Assembly (NCBI GenBank): GCA_963841995.1
Contig: CAWJEX010000004.1
Span: 62,001 to 126,000 of the forward strand
From: DATDPM01 sp963841995
GTDB taxonomy: Bacteria; Pseudomonadota; Alphaproteobacteria; DATDPM01
Reading direction: 5' to 3'
DNA length: 64,000 bases
This document shows, piece after piece, positions 1-8,615 of this stretch. The notes under the pieces were generated by a model, which worked only from the letters and a program-made list of their open reading frames with translations, did no database searches and was not told the origin of the DNA. The translations under genes and the position numbers were made by a program. Position 1 is the stretch's first letter. Each line of letters starts with the position of its first letter.

Positions 1-1
1 G

Positions 2-40
2 TTCTTCCGCTTCCTCGCGGAACGCGAGAATCACATCTAA
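2..40 (+). CDS. C-terminal end of an unidentified protein (partial)
   Basis: A reading frame enters from the left edge and ends at TAA (38-40), giving about a dozen residues (FFRFLAERENHI). It lies in the same orientation as the HpnL-type gene that follows, so it could be the end of another hopanoid-cluster gene, but twelve residues cannot identify a family. The call rests only on an open frame with a stop and a plausible position. Confidence 0.3.
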   Translation, partial: FFRFLAERENHI

Positions 41-210
41 GTCAATTCTGCGCGCAGCGCGCAAACGAAGTTGGTCGGGAAAAAGACGGCCGATCAACCA
101 TCCGGCCGGCACTGCTTCTTTTGAATACTACCACCCCCAGATAGTTGCCGCGGTGATTGGGGGGCGGTATCCATGGGAGCGGGCAGGGCGTGAACGAAGG
201 GCGGTTCCCG

Positions 211-1230
211 GTGAAAACTTTGAAGACCACCAAGCTCGGGCTTGGTCTTGCGGCGCTGGGCGGGCTCCTGCTGCTCGCCGGGCTCATCGCCTATAACGGT
301 TTTGTCGACGTCGCCCGCGCCTTTCTCGCTGTCGGCTGGGTCGGCATCCTGGCGGTCAGCCTCTATCACGTCGTCCCGGTTATTTTCACCGCACTCGGCT
401 GGCGATCGCTTTCCACCCGATATTTCGGCGGTTCGCCGCTGCTGTTCATTTGGATGCGGCTGGTGCGCGAGGCAGTGAGCAATCTTCTCCCGGTGGCGCA
501 GATCGGCGGCGAAGTCGTAGGCGCGCGGATGCTGACCCTCCGCGGCCTTCGCAACGGCATGGCCGGCGCCAGCGTCGTGGTGGATCTGACGATCGAAGCG
601 ATGACCTTGTTCTTCTTCACCTTGCTCGGCCTCGGGCTCTTGGCGCTGGGCCGGCACGATTTCGATGCGGTTTCCGGCGTCGTCGTCGGGCTTGGATTCG
701 CCGCCCCGATCATTGCTGCGTTCTTTGCCGCTCAGCATTGGGGCCTGTTCAAGCTTCTCGAGGATTGGCTGGAGCGGCGGGCGGAGAAATGGGGTTGGGT
801 GCGCGAGATGTGCATTGCCGGCCTCCACAATTCGATCAAAGCGATTTATCGCGACCGCCGCGCGCTGATCAACGGTAGCTGTTTCCATTTTCTGTCCTGG
901 GTGTTCGGGTCCGGCGAGATCTGGATCGCGCTGCATTTCATGGGCCATGGAATCAGTCTCGGCCAAGCGCTGATCATCGAAAGCTTGTCCCAGGCGGTGC
1001 GCGGCGTCGGCTTCGCCATTCCCGGCGCCTTGGGCGTTCAGGAAGGCGGCTTCCTGCTGGTCGGCGGTCTTATGGGCCTCGGCCCGGATGTGTCCCTAGC
1101 GCTGTCCCTGGTCCGGCGCATGCGCGATCTTGTGCTCGGCGTGCCGTCGCTCGCTGTCTGGCATTTTATCGAAGGGCGCAGGCTCTGGCTGCGGGTTCAA
1201 CACCAAGCGCGGCAGGCCGACCGGAATTAA
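211..1230 (+). CDS. hpnL: HpnL-type hopanoid-associated membrane protein (lysylphosphatidylglycerol synthase TM-domain family)
   Basis: Integral inner-membrane protein of about 339 residues with multiple hydrophobic segments. It carries the family's conserved blocks: VREAVSNLLPVAQIGGE followed by VGARML, then ASVVVDLTIE, and near the C-terminus a glycine-rich IPGALGVQEGG segment. Related proteins (HpnL) are encoded in hopanoid clusters and are thought to help move or modify hopanoids; the biochemical role is not settled. I chose GTG at 211, which has GAAGG about 10 bases upstream; GTG at 190 is the alternative. The next gene is an aminotransferase, so any hopanoid cluster would lie to the left, outside the window. 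Confidence 0.7.
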   Translation: MKTLKTTKLGLGLAALGGLLLLAGLIAYNGFVDVARAFLAVGWVGILAVSLYHVVPVIFTALGWRSLSTRYFGGSPLLFIWMRLVREAVSNLLPVAQIGGEVVGARMLTLRGLRNGMAGASVVVDLTIEAMTLFFFTLLGLGLLALGRHDFDAVSGVVVGLGFAAPIIAAFFAAQHWGLFKLLEDWLERRAEKWGWVREMCIAGLHNSIKAIYRDRRALINGSCFHFLSWVFGSGEIWIALHFMGHGISLGQALIIESLSQAVRGVGFAIPGALGVQEGGFLLVGGLMGLGPDVSLALSLVRRMRDLVLGVPSLAVWHFIEGRRLWLRVQHQARQADRN

Positions 1231-1357
1231 GATTCGTCGCGCCGGACTCGGCTTGCGAAAATCGCATCGCTCCCTTAGGGTTGCGCGGGTTCTTCTCCCG
1301 CCCCATTTCATCCGATTAACCCGATTATCTCGCTAATCAAGAACGAGTCAGATTCCC

Positions 1358-2560
1358 ATGTCTCTCATCGCCGCGCGGCTTGCCCGCATCAAGCCTTCGC
1401 CCACCCTCGCCGTCACCGCCAAAGCCGCCGAACTCAAGGCCCAAGGCCGCAACATCATCGGGCTTGGCGCCGGGGAGCCGGATTTCGACACGCCGGACAA
1501 CGTCAAGCAGGCGGCGATCCGCGCTATTCAGCGCGGCGAAACCAAATACACCGCCGTCGCCGGAACCCTCGCACTGCGCAAGGCGATCTCGGAGAAATTC
1601 AAGTGCGAGAACGGGCTCGATTATCCGCCAGAGCGGATCACCGTCGGCTGCGGCGGCAAGCAGGTGATCTACAACACGCTGATGGCGACGCTCAACCCCG
1701 GCGATGAAGTGGTCATCCCGGCGCCCTATTGGGTGTCGTACCCGGACATGGTGCTGCTGGCCGAGGGAACGCCGGTTTTCGTGCCCTGCCGGGAAGAAGA
1801 CGGATTTAAATTAACGCCCACCGGATTGGCAAAAGCGATCACCGCGAAAACCAAATGGCTGATCCTCAATTCGCCGAGCAATCCGAGCGGGGCGGCTTAC
1901 ACCCGCGAGGAATTGAAGGAGTTGGGCGAAGTTCTGCTGAAACACCCGCAGGTGCATATCCTCACCGACGATATCTACGAGCATCTGATCTATGACGGGT
2001 TCGTGTTCACGACGCTGGCCCAGGTCGAACCAAGGCTCTACGACCGCACGCTGACAGTGAACGGGGTTGCCAAGGCTTATGCGATGACCGGCTGGCGGGT
2101 CGGCTATGCCGGCGGACCGAAGCCGATCATCGATGCGATGAACAGTATTCAGTCGCAAAGTACCACTCACACCTCGTCGATTTCCCAAGCGGCTGCCGCC
2201 GAAGCCCTGAGCGGACCGCAGGATTTCATCGCCGAACGCAACGCGATCTTCCAGTCGCGCCGCGACATGGTGGTGGAATTGCTGAACGGCATCGACGGCA
2301 TGTCCTGCCGGACCCCCGAAGGCGCGTTCTATGTCTATCCGTGCTGTGCGGGCGCGATCGGCAAGAAGACGCCAAGCGGTGCCAAGATCGGCGGAGACGG
2401 CGACTATGTCGCTTATCTGCTCGAAGCGGCGGATGTCGCGGCGGTGCAAGGCGAGGCTTTTGGCCTGTCGCCCTATTTCCGCATTTCTTATGCGACCTCG
2501 ATCGAGGCACTGCGCGAAGCCTGCGCCCGGATCAAACGCGCGACCGAAGCGCTGAAATAG
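1358..2560 (+). CDS. aatA: Pyridoxal-phosphate aspartate/prephenate-type aminotransferase
   Basis: Fold-type I class I/II aminotransferase of 400 residues, the usual length for the bacterial AspC/AatA group, which transfers amino groups between aspartate (and in many bacteria prephenate) and 2-oxoglutarate. Visible family features are GAGEPDFDTP near residue 38, the cofactor-contacting NSPSNPSG at 171-178, the TDDIYEHL block at 203-210, the Schiff-base lysine K239 in NGVAKAYAMTGWRVGY, and a late SPYFRISYA segment with the substrate-carboxylate arginine. Cytoplasmic. It lies 23 bases before a ketopantoate-reductase-family gene on the same strand, so the two may be co-transcribed. Whether it also acts on prephenate cannot be told from sequence alone. 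Confidence 0.88.
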   Translation: MSLIAARLARIKPSPTLAVTAKAAELKAQGRNIIGLGAGEPDFDTPDNVKQAAIRAIQRGETKYTAVAGTLALRKAISEKFKCENGLDYPPERITVGCGGKQVIYNTLMATLNPGDEVVIPAPYWVSYPDMVLLAEGTPVFVPCREEDGFKLTPTGLAKAITAKTKWLILNSPSNPSGAAYTREELKELGEVLLKHPQVHILTDDIYEHLIYDGFVFTTLAQVEPRLYDRTLTVNGVAKAYAMTGWRVGYAGGPKPIIDAMNSIQSQSTTHTSSISQAAAAEALSGPQDFIAERNAIFQSRRDMVVELLNGIDGMSCRTPEGAFYVYPCCAGAIGKKTPSGAKIGGDGDYVAYLLEAADVAAVQGEAFGLSPYFRISYATSIEALREACARIKRATEALK

Positions 2561-2583
2561 CGCCAAGCGCCGGAGGCGACCCT

Positions 2584-3546
2584 ATGCGTATCGCGGTGAT
2601 GGGCACGGGCGGAATTGGCGGCTATTTCGGCGCCAGGCTCGCCGCCGCCGGCGAGGACGTCACCTTCATCGCCCGCGGCGCTCAGCTTCAGGCCTTGTGC
2701 GAAAAAGGCATCGCCATCGAAAGCAGGCTTGGCTCCCTTCTTCTCCCCGACGTTGTCGCCACCGACGATCCGTCGCACGTTCCGCCGCCCGATATCGTTT
2801 TGTTCTGCGTCAAGCTGTGGGACGTGGAGACGGCCGCGCGGCAAATCAAATCGATGGTCGGACCGAAGACGGCGGTGATCGCGCTCCAGAACGGCGTCGA
2901 TGCGGAAGCCGAACTTGCGGAAATTCTCGGCAAGGATCGGGTCATCGGCGGGGTCGCGCATATTTCGGCGCTGGTCCAAGAGCCCGGCATCATCCGCCAT
3001 ACCGGCAAATTGCAGCGGCTCACCTTTGGCGAGTTGGATAGGCGCCCCAGCGACCGCACCGAGAATTTTCTCGAAGCTTGCCAGCATGCCAAGATCGACG
3101 CGCGCCTCACCGACCGGATCGACGAAGCGATCTGGGACAAATTCATTTTCCTGATCGCCTTCAGCGGGTTGACGTCAGTGATGCGGGTCGGGATCGGCCC
3201 CATCCGCGACGACCCGGAATGCTACGGCATGTTCCGCGCGGCGATGGCCGAGGCTTTCGCGGTGGCGAAGGCCAAGGGAATCGAATTTAGCTACGACCCG
3301 CTCGCCCAATGGGACAAGGCGATCGCCGCCATGCCCTATGACTACCGGTCCTCGATGCTGGAGGATTTGGAGCGCGGGCGAAGATTGGAGCTTCCCTGGC
3401 TGTCGGGAACGGTGGCGCGGCTTGGCCAGCAGTTCGGCGTCGATACGCCGGTCAACCGCTTCATCGCGACCGCCCTCAAGCTACATGCGAATCCGGCACC
3501 GAATCCGAGGGCGAATCCGGGGGCCCATCCGGCTAAGAATCCCTAG
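2584..3546 (+). CDS. panE: 2-dehydropantoate 2-reductase family protein (PanE/ApbA)
   Basis: Predicted NADPH-dependent ketopantoate reductase of 320 residues, the step giving pantoate for coenzyme A synthesis. The N-terminal Rossmann motif GTGGIGG lies at residues 7-13, a LQNGVD block at about 101-106, and the catalytic-lysine segment WDKF with K186. Start ATG 2584 follows GGAGG about 8 bases upstream and directly precedes the Rossmann strand. The last ~18 residues are an odd Asn/Pro/Ala-rich tail with repeated NP steps, not part of the usual fold. Many bacteria carry several paralogues of this family, so the exact substrate is inferred. Confidence 0.8.
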   Translation: MRIAVMGTGGIGGYFGARLAAAGEDVTFIARGAQLQALCEKGIAIESRLGSLLLPDVVATDDPSHVPPPDIVLFCVKLWDVETAARQIKSMVGPKTAVIALQNGVDAEAELAEILGKDRVIGGVAHISALVQEPGIIRHTGKLQRLTFGELDRRPSDRTENFLEACQHAKIDARLTDRIDEAIWDKFIFLIAFSGLTSVMRVGIGPIRDDPECYGMFRAAMAEAFAVAKAKGIEFSYDPLAQWDKAIAAMPYDYRSSMLEDLERGRRLELPWLSGTVARLGQQFGVDTPVNRFIATALKLHANPAPNPRANPGAHPAKNP

Positions 3547-3680
3547 TCGCCCGGTCTTGCCGCTTATTTTTTCGTTGCAAGCCGGGCTGCGGCTTGAAAC
3601 CATGAGGCGATGAGCCGGCGATGACCGGGAACAACCCAGTGTCGGTGGTTCGGCGGTTACACCTCAACAGGGAGGGGGCG

Positions 3681-5723
3681 GTGACCAGCAGCCTCGGAAA
3701 AGCGCCGCGATGCGTGGCCCTGGTCGGGCCATATCTCAGCGGCAAGACCACGCTTCTCGAAAGCATGTTGCACGTCACCGGGGCGATTCCGCGCAAAGGG
3801 ACCGTCAAAGACAGAACCTCGGTCGGCGATAGTTCGCCCGAAGCGCGCGCCCGGCAGATGAGCGTCGAGGTCTCGGTGGCGACCACCGAATTCCTCGGCG
3901 ACAAATGGTCGATTTTGGACTGCCCGGGCTCGATCGAATTCGCCCAGGAAATGCGCAACGCGTTGATGGCTGTGGACGCTGCCGTGGTGGTATGCGAACC
4001 CGCGATCGACAAGGCGCTGACCGTGGCACCGATCTTGCGCTTCCTCGACGCCCATAAGATCCCGCACATGCTGTTCATCAACAAGATGGACAGTGCGACC
4101 CATCGCGCGGCGGAAATTCTCGAGGCGCTGCAGGAGGTCTCGGAGCGGCCGCTGGTACTGCGCCAGGTCCCCATCCGTGACGGCGACACGATCACCGGTT
4201 ACGTCGATCTGGTGAGCGAGCGCGCTTACAACTATAAGTCCGACCAACCTTCCGACCTGGTGGCAATTCCGCCCTCGGTGCAGGAGCGCGAGAAACAGGC
4301 ACGCTCCCAATTGCTCGAATCGCTGGCCGATTTCGACGACACGCTGCTCGAAAAATTGCTCGAGGATCAAATTCCGCCGAAGGATGAAATTTACAGCAAC
4401 CTGACCAAGACCCTGACCCGCGACATGATCGTGCCCGTGTTCCTCGGCACCGCGGAAAAGAATCACGGCGTGCACCGGCTGATGAAGGCGTTGCGCCATG
4501 AGGTTCCGCCGCCGGAAATCTCCCGCGACCGCCTCGGCTTGCCGAAGACCGACGGGCCGCTGGCGGCGGTGTTCAAGACCTTCCACGTCCCTCATGCGGG
4601 GAAATTGTCGCTGGCGCGGATTTGGCGCGGCGAGATCACCGACGGCACGATGTTCGACGGCGAGCGGGTAAGCGGGGTCTATCGCATGATGGGCCAGGCC
4701 CAGACCAAGCTGCCGAAGGCCGGTCTCGGCGAAGTGGTGGCGCTGGGACGGATGGAGCACGTCAAGACCGGGGATTTGCTCGGCTTGCCGGGGAAGGATT
4801 CGGCGTTGTCCGCCAAGCTGTTCCCCAAATTGACGCCGGTTTTCAGCGGTGCGATTTCGGTCGAGAATCGCAATGACGAAGTGAAATTGAGCGCAGCCCT
4901 CGCCAAGCTCATCGAGGAAGATCCCTCGCTCGGAGTCGAGCAGAATGCGGATACCCATGAATATCTGCTGTGGGGCCAAGGCGAGATGCATCTGCGCATC
5001 GCCATCGAGAGGCTGCGCAACAAATATCATCTCTCGGCCAATATGAAGCGGCCCCATGTGCCCTATCAGGAATCGATCCGCAAGAGCACGTCCCAACACG
5101 GCCGCTACAAACGCCAGACCGGAGGCCACGGCCAGTTCGGCGACGTGCATATCGATATCAAGCCGTTGCCGCGGGGCTCCGGGTTCAATTTCGGCGACGA
5201 GATCGTCGGCGGCTCGGTGCCGAAGCAATTCATTCCCGCAGTCGAAGCCGGGGTGCGCGACTATCTGAAACGCGGGCCGCTCGGATTCCCCGTCGTCGAT
5301 ATTTCGGTGACGCTGACCGACGGCCAGTATCACAGCGTCGATAGTTCCGAACAGGCCTTCAAACAGGCGGCGCGCATCGCCATGACCGACGGCATGGCCC
5401 ATTGCGATCCGGTGCTGCTGGAGCCGATCTTTCTGGTGACGCTGCAAATCCCCGCCGAATTCACGCCGAAGGCGCAACGCCTGATCAGCGGCCGGCGTGG
5501 GCAGATCCTCGGCTTCGGCGCGATCGTCGATTGGAAAGGCTGGGACGAGGTTTCGGCCTACATGCCGCAATCGGAAATCCACGACCTCATCATCGAATTG
5601 CGGTCGTTGACGCTGGGGGTGGGAACATTCACGTGGAAATTCGATCACCTCCAGGAACTGATCGGCAGACTTGCCGATCAGGTGATCGCCCAGCGCGCCG
5701 AAATGGCTCACGCCATATCCTAA
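3681..5723 (+). CDS. Elongation factor G-like translational GTPase (EF-G paralogue)
   Basis: Large five-domain translational GTPase of about 680 residues. G1 is GPYLSGKT (16-23) rather than the canonical AHIDAGKT, G3 is DCPGS (80-84) rather than DTPGH, and G4 NKMD (134-137) is intact. The C-terminal domains IV and V typical of EF-G are present, including a GGHGQFGDVH block. The histidine normally needed for GTP hydrolysis in DTPGH is replaced by serine, as expected for the EF-G-like paralogues found beside true EF-G in many alphaproteobacteria; their function is unclear. I prefer GTG 3681, preceded by a strong GGGAGGGGG; ATG 3621 would add 20 unconserved residues. It stands alone between panE and dps. 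Confidence 0.82.
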   Translation: MTSSLGKAPRCVALVGPYLSGKTTLLESMLHVTGAIPRKGTVKDRTSVGDSSPEARARQMSVEVSVATTEFLGDKWSILDCPGSIEFAQEMRNALMAVDAAVVVCEPAIDKALTVAPILRFLDAHKIPHMLFINKMDSATHRAAEILEALQEVSERPLVLRQVPIRDGDTITGYVDLVSERAYNYKSDQPSDLVAIPPSVQEREKQARSQLLESLADFDDTLLEKLLEDQIPPKDEIYSNLTKTLTRDMIVPVFLGTAEKNHGVHRLMKALRHEVPPPEISRDRLGLPKTDGPLAAVFKTFHVPHAGKLSLARIWRGEITDGTMFDGERVSGVYRMMGQAQTKLPKAGLGEVVALGRMEHVKTGDLLGLPGKDSALSAKLFPKLTPVFSGAISVENRNDEVKLSAALAKLIEEDPSLGVEQNADTHEYLLWGQGEMHLRIAIERLRNKYHLSANMKRPHVPYQESIRKSTSQHGRYKRQTGGHGQFGDVHIDIKPLPRGSGFNFGDEIVGGSVPKQFIPAVEAGVRDYLKRGPLGFPVVDISVTLTDGQYHSVDSSEQAFKQAARIAMTDGMAHCDPVLLEPIFLVTLQIPAEFTPKAQRLISGRRGQILGFGAIVDWKGWDEVSAYMPQSEIHDLIIELRSLTLGVGTFTWKFDHLQELIGRLADQVIAQRAEMAHAIS

Positions 5724-5768
5724 GTTCTCGATATATCCGTTTGTATAACAAGGCATTACAACATAATT

Positions 5769-5796
5769 TTGATTTATTCTTACCTTATGTCATGAT
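5769..5796 (+). promoter_or_regulatory. Candidate dps promoter region
   Basis: The 130 bases before dps are strikingly AT-rich compared with the surroundings. A weak sigma70-like pair, TTGATT (5769-5774) and CATGAT (5791-5796) with 16-base spacing, is the best visible candidate. No OxyR or iron-regulator site could be recognised with confidence. Confidence 0.25.
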
Positions 5797-5857
5797 GCCG
5801 GAAAGGCATTGCGGACGTCCGCCCGCCGGTGAGCATTGCAATTGAGGAAAGCCAATA

Positions 5858-6325
5858 ATGAAAATCGACATCGGAATCGCCGAGAAGGATCGTAAGGCGA
5901 TCGCCAAGGGATTGATGGCGCTGCTCGCCGATACCTATACGCTCTATCTCAAGACCCATAATTTTCATTGGAACGTGACCGGGCCGATGTTCAACACGCT
6001 CCACCTCATGTTCGAGCAGCAATACACCGAACTGGCGACCGCGGTGGATTCGATCGCCAAGCGCATCCGTTCGCTCGGCGAACGGGCACCCGGCAGCTAT
6101 GCGGAATTCGCCAAGCTCGCCTCGATCAAGGAAGCCTCCGGCACGCCCGATTCCGGAACGATGATTCGCCAGCTCGTCGAGGGCAACGAGGCGGCGGTCA
6201 AGACCGCGCGCAGCATCTTCGACACCGCGGATGACGCGGGCGACGAATCGACCGCCGATCTTCTGACCCAGCGCCTGCAGATCCACGAGAAAACCGCGTG
6301 GATGCTGCGCAGTCTCCTCGATTAA
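5858..6325 (+). CDS. dps: Dps-family DNA-protecting ferritin-like protein
   Basis: Small ferritin-like protein of 155 residues that would form a 12-subunit shell oxidising and storing iron and protecting DNA during stress. The diagnostic HNFHWNVTGP stretch (34-43) carries ligand H37, and LHLMFEQQ supplies H49 and E53, with D64 next. The residue four positions after D64, normally glutamate in IAER, is lysine here (K68, codon AAG at 6059-6061), so one ferroxidase-site acid seems missing. GAGGA lies about 10 bases before the ATG. Convergent with the LysR gene downstream; an AT-rich stretch upstream probably holds its promoter. Confidence 0.9.
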   Translation: MKIDIGIAEKDRKAIAKGLMALLADTYTLYLKTHNFHWNVTGPMFNTLHLMFEQQYTELATAVDSIAKRIRSLGERAPGSYAEFAKLASIKEASGTPDSGTMIRQLVEGNEAAVKTARSIFDTADDAGDESTADLLTQRLQIHEKTAWMLRSLLD

Positions 6326-6333
6326 GAATGAAC

Positions 6334-6358
6334 GTGGCGGGGATTAGCGCTCCGCCAC
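6334..6358. terminator. Possible bidirectional hairpin between dps and the LysR gene
   Basis: GTGGCGG (6334-6340) pairs with CCGCCAC (6352-6358) around an 11-base loop, just after the dps stop and overlapping the end of the convergent LysR gene. There is no strong T tract, so terminator function is only plausible. Confidence 0.3.
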
Positions 6359-6988
6359 CTTGCCGATCAGGAAATCGCGGAACGCGGTGAGCCGCCGCGC
6401 ATTGCGGATTTCCCGTGGATAGACGAAATAGGCTTCGGTCTTGTGGCCCTCGAGATCGGGAAGCACGCGCACGAGTTCCGGATCGGATTGGCCGAGATAA
6501 TCGGGAATCGCGGCAAGCCCGATCCCGCATTGCACCGCGCGGAACACGCCGTAAACGGAATTGGTGGTCAGCACCGGGCGCCGCGGCTTGGCCGCCGCCA
6601 ATTCCAGCAGCCATCGCGCATTCGGCAATGACGGGCGCGCCAGCGAATCGCTGAAGGTGATGAGATGGTGCCGGTCGAGATCTTCGGGCCGCTCGGGCTT
6701 CCCGTATTTCTTCAAATAGGATTCCGCCGCGTAAACATAGAAGCGCACGGTGAGCAGCCGGCGCTGAATCAAATGCGGCTGGACCGGCGGCGCCATGCGA
6801 ATCGCAATATCGGCTTCGCCCATGGCGAGATCGAGTTGCCGGTCGTCGAGCACCAGCGTCAATTCGATGTCGGGATAAAGGTCGAGAAATTCGCGAATCC
6901 GTGGGCTCAGCCACACCGAGCCGAAGCCGACGGTGGTGGTAACCCGCATCGGTCCCGAGGGGTGGGTACGGCTTTCGAGAATCGGGAT
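6344..6988 (-). CDS. LysR-family regulator, effector-binding part (after frameshift)
   Basis: This is the substrate-binding portion of a LysR-type transcription factor whose DNA-binding part lies in the other frame upstream. It runs from the linker through MRVTTTVGFGSVWL, FLDLYPDIELTLVL and ADIAIRM to the end. Restoring one A in the short A run at about 6988-6989 joins it seamlessly to the HTH half, giving a linker reading AAEIPILESRTHPSG. Full length would be about 294 residues, normal for the family. The regulated genes are unknown; trxB, next upstream on the same strand, is a possible partner. Confidence 0.75.
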   Translation of the reverse strand: MPILESRTHPSGPMRVTTTVGFGSVWLSPRIREFLDLYPDIELTLVLDDRQLDLAMGEADIAIRMAPPVQPHLIQRRLLTVRFYVYAAESYLKKYGKPERPEDLDRHHLITFSDSLARPSLPNARWLLELAAAKPRRPVLTTNSVYGVFRAVQCGIGLAAIPDYLGQSDPELVRVLPDLEGHKTEAYFVYPREIRNARRLTAFRDFLIGKVAER

Positions 6989-7227
6989 TCCGCCGCACCC
7001 AGCCGCGCATTGATGTCGCGGGTGGTCTCCAACAGCATCCGTCCCTGCTCCGTCAGCTTGAGGCCGCGGGCGTGGCGGTGGAACAGCGTGACCTTGAGAT
7101 CGGATTCAAGCGCCGCGATTTGACGCGAAATGGCGGACTGGCTGAGATTGAGGGCGCCCATCGCCCGGGTGAAGCTTCCGGCTTCGGCGACGATGTGAAA
7201 AATCCGGAGCTTGTCCCAATCCATCAA
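6989..7227 (-). CDS. LysR-family regulator, helix-turn-helix part (before frameshift)
   Basis: N-terminal winged helix of the regulator split at about 6988. The classic LysR opening is clear: DKLRIFHIVAEAGSFTRA, then LNLSQSAISRQIAALE, then LFHRHARGLKLTEQG. As the sequence stands, translation runs into an unrelated frame after INARLGAAE and stops at 6907. The apparent one-base deletion sits in a short homopolymer and matches the pattern seen in essential genes of this window, so it may be a consensus error and the gene intact. It lies 76 bases downstream of trxB on the same strand. Confidence 0.75.
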
Positions 7228-7303
7228 AAGGCTCTGGCCATCAAAGAGATTTGGCCATCAAGAGGCTTCGGCGATCAACGATAAAGCGGGCTCCGCACGG
7301 CAA

Positions 7304-8293
7304 TCAGCCGCCGACCCGGACCATCAAGGCGTCGTCGGCGCCGCCCAAGCCGGTCGCGGTCTCGGCGATGAACCGCTCGGCATCGAGGGCTGCCATGCAG
7401 CCCATGCCAGCGGCAGTCACCGCTTGGCGATAGACGTGATCGCGCACATCGCCGGCGGCGAACACGCCGGGGATGCTGGTGCGGGTGCTGCTGGGATCGG
7501 CGACGATGTAGCCGTTGGCGTCCATTTCCAATTGGCCCTTGAACAAGTCGGTCGCCGGCGTATGGCCGATGGCGACGAAGACTCCGTCGATGGGGATTTC
7601 GCGGCTGTCGCCGGTCTTGAGGTTGTTGATCTTGAGACCGGTGACGCCTTGCTCCTGGCTGCCCAGGACTTCGTCGATCACGCTGTCCCACAGAACCGAA
7701 ATTTTTTCGTTCCGGAACAAGCGGTCCTGAAGAATTTTTTCGGCGCGGAAACTGTCGCGGCGGTGAATGACCGTCACTTTGGTCGCGTGATTGGTCAGAT
7801 ACAGCGCCTCTTCGACCGCGGTGTTGCCGCCGCCGACCACCGCCACCTCGCGGCCGCGGAAGAAAAATCCGTCGCAGGTGGCGCAAGCCGAAACGCCGAA
7901 ACCGCGGAATTGATGTTCGCTGGGAATGCCGAGCCAGCGCGCCTGGGCGCCGGTGGCGATGATCAGCGTGTCGCCGGTGTAAATGTCGCCGGAATTGCCG
8001 ACGCATTCGAACGGCCGTCGGCTCAAATTCACGTTGACCACGATGTCGCCGATGGTGCGGGCGCCGACATGCTCGGCCTGCTGGCGCATCTGCTCCATCA
8101 GCCAGGGTCCCTGGACGACGTCGGCAAAGCCCGGATAGTTTTCGACGTCGTTGGTGACGGTGAGCTGGCCCCCCGGCTGGATGCCCGCCATCACCAGCGG
8201 CTGCAGATTGGCGCGCGCCGCGTAAATCGCCGCCGTATAGCCGGCCGGGCCGGAGCCGAGGATCAGGACCTTGCTGTGAATTCGCTTTGACAT
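7304..8293 (-). CDS. trxB: Thioredoxin-disulfide reductase
   Basis: FAD- and NADPH-dependent cytoplasmic flavoenzyme that reduces thioredoxin. At 329 residues it is the low-molecular-weight bacterial type. The FAD-binding GSGPAG lies at 13-18, the redox-active CATC at 137-140, the NADPH-binding GGGNTAVEE at about 153-161 and the second FAD motif GVFAAGDVRD near the C-terminus. Every residue expected for activity is present. A LysR-type gene follows on the same strand, an arrangement common in alphaproteobacteria. Confidence 0.96.
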   Translation of the reverse strand: MSKRIHSKVLILGSGPAGYTAAIYAARANLQPLVMAGIQPGGQLTVTNDVENYPGFADVVQGPWLMEQMRQQAEHVGARTIGDIVVNVNLSRRPFECVGNSGDIYTGDTLIIATGAQARWLGIPSEHQFRGFGVSACATCDGFFFRGREVAVVGGGNTAVEEALYLTNHATKVTVIHRRDSFRAEKILQDRLFRNEKISVLWDSVIDEVLGSQEQGVTGLKINNLKTGDSREIPIDGVFVAIGHTPATDLFKGQLEMDANGYIVADPSSTRTSIPGVFAAGDVRDHVYRQAVTAAGMGCMAALDAERFIAETATGLGGADDALMVRVGG

Positions 8294-8380
8294 GAAGGGC
8301 TTAGGCCTGTGCGGTGGGTGAGGGGACGGGCGCTAAAGATAGGTAGGCGCGCGCCATTGGGCAAGGGCGGTAAGCGCTGG

Positions 8381-8602
8381 TTAGGTCAGTTTGAAGTGCG
8401 TCTGCCGGATACTCACGCAAATAACGAGGATCATCCATAGCAGTCCGATGATTCGAATCACTCGGAGCTTTGGGAACTCAATTTTCCGATTAGACCCCTT
8501 ATAAAACCAACTGTAGAAACGAACGACACTTTGCGGTGCGATTAACCACCACGCGCCCAAAGAAGTGAACGCTATGATGCCGACCACGTCATCTATTTTC
8601 AT
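8381..8602 (-). CDS. Small hypothetical membrane protein
   Basis: A 73-residue product with two hydrophobic stretches (roughly residues 6-28 and 48-64) separated by a basic segment, consistent with a small two-span inner-membrane protein. I do not recognise a family. Its base composition is visibly more AT-rich than the neighbours, which supports a real but possibly recently acquired gene rather than a shadow frame. It lies 14 bases before the end of the neighbouring large minus-strand gene. Confidence 0.5.
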   Translation of the reverse strand: MKIDDVVGIIAFTSLGAWWLIAPQSVVRFYSWFYKGSNRKIEFPKLRVIRIIGLLWMILVICVSIRQTHFKLT

Positions 8603-8615
8603 TAAAGCTCGGAGC

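Noticed and set aside
3657..5756. Long minus-strand open frame opposite the EF-G-like gene
   Set aside because: Antisense shadow; the plus-strand product has all five EF-G-type domains.
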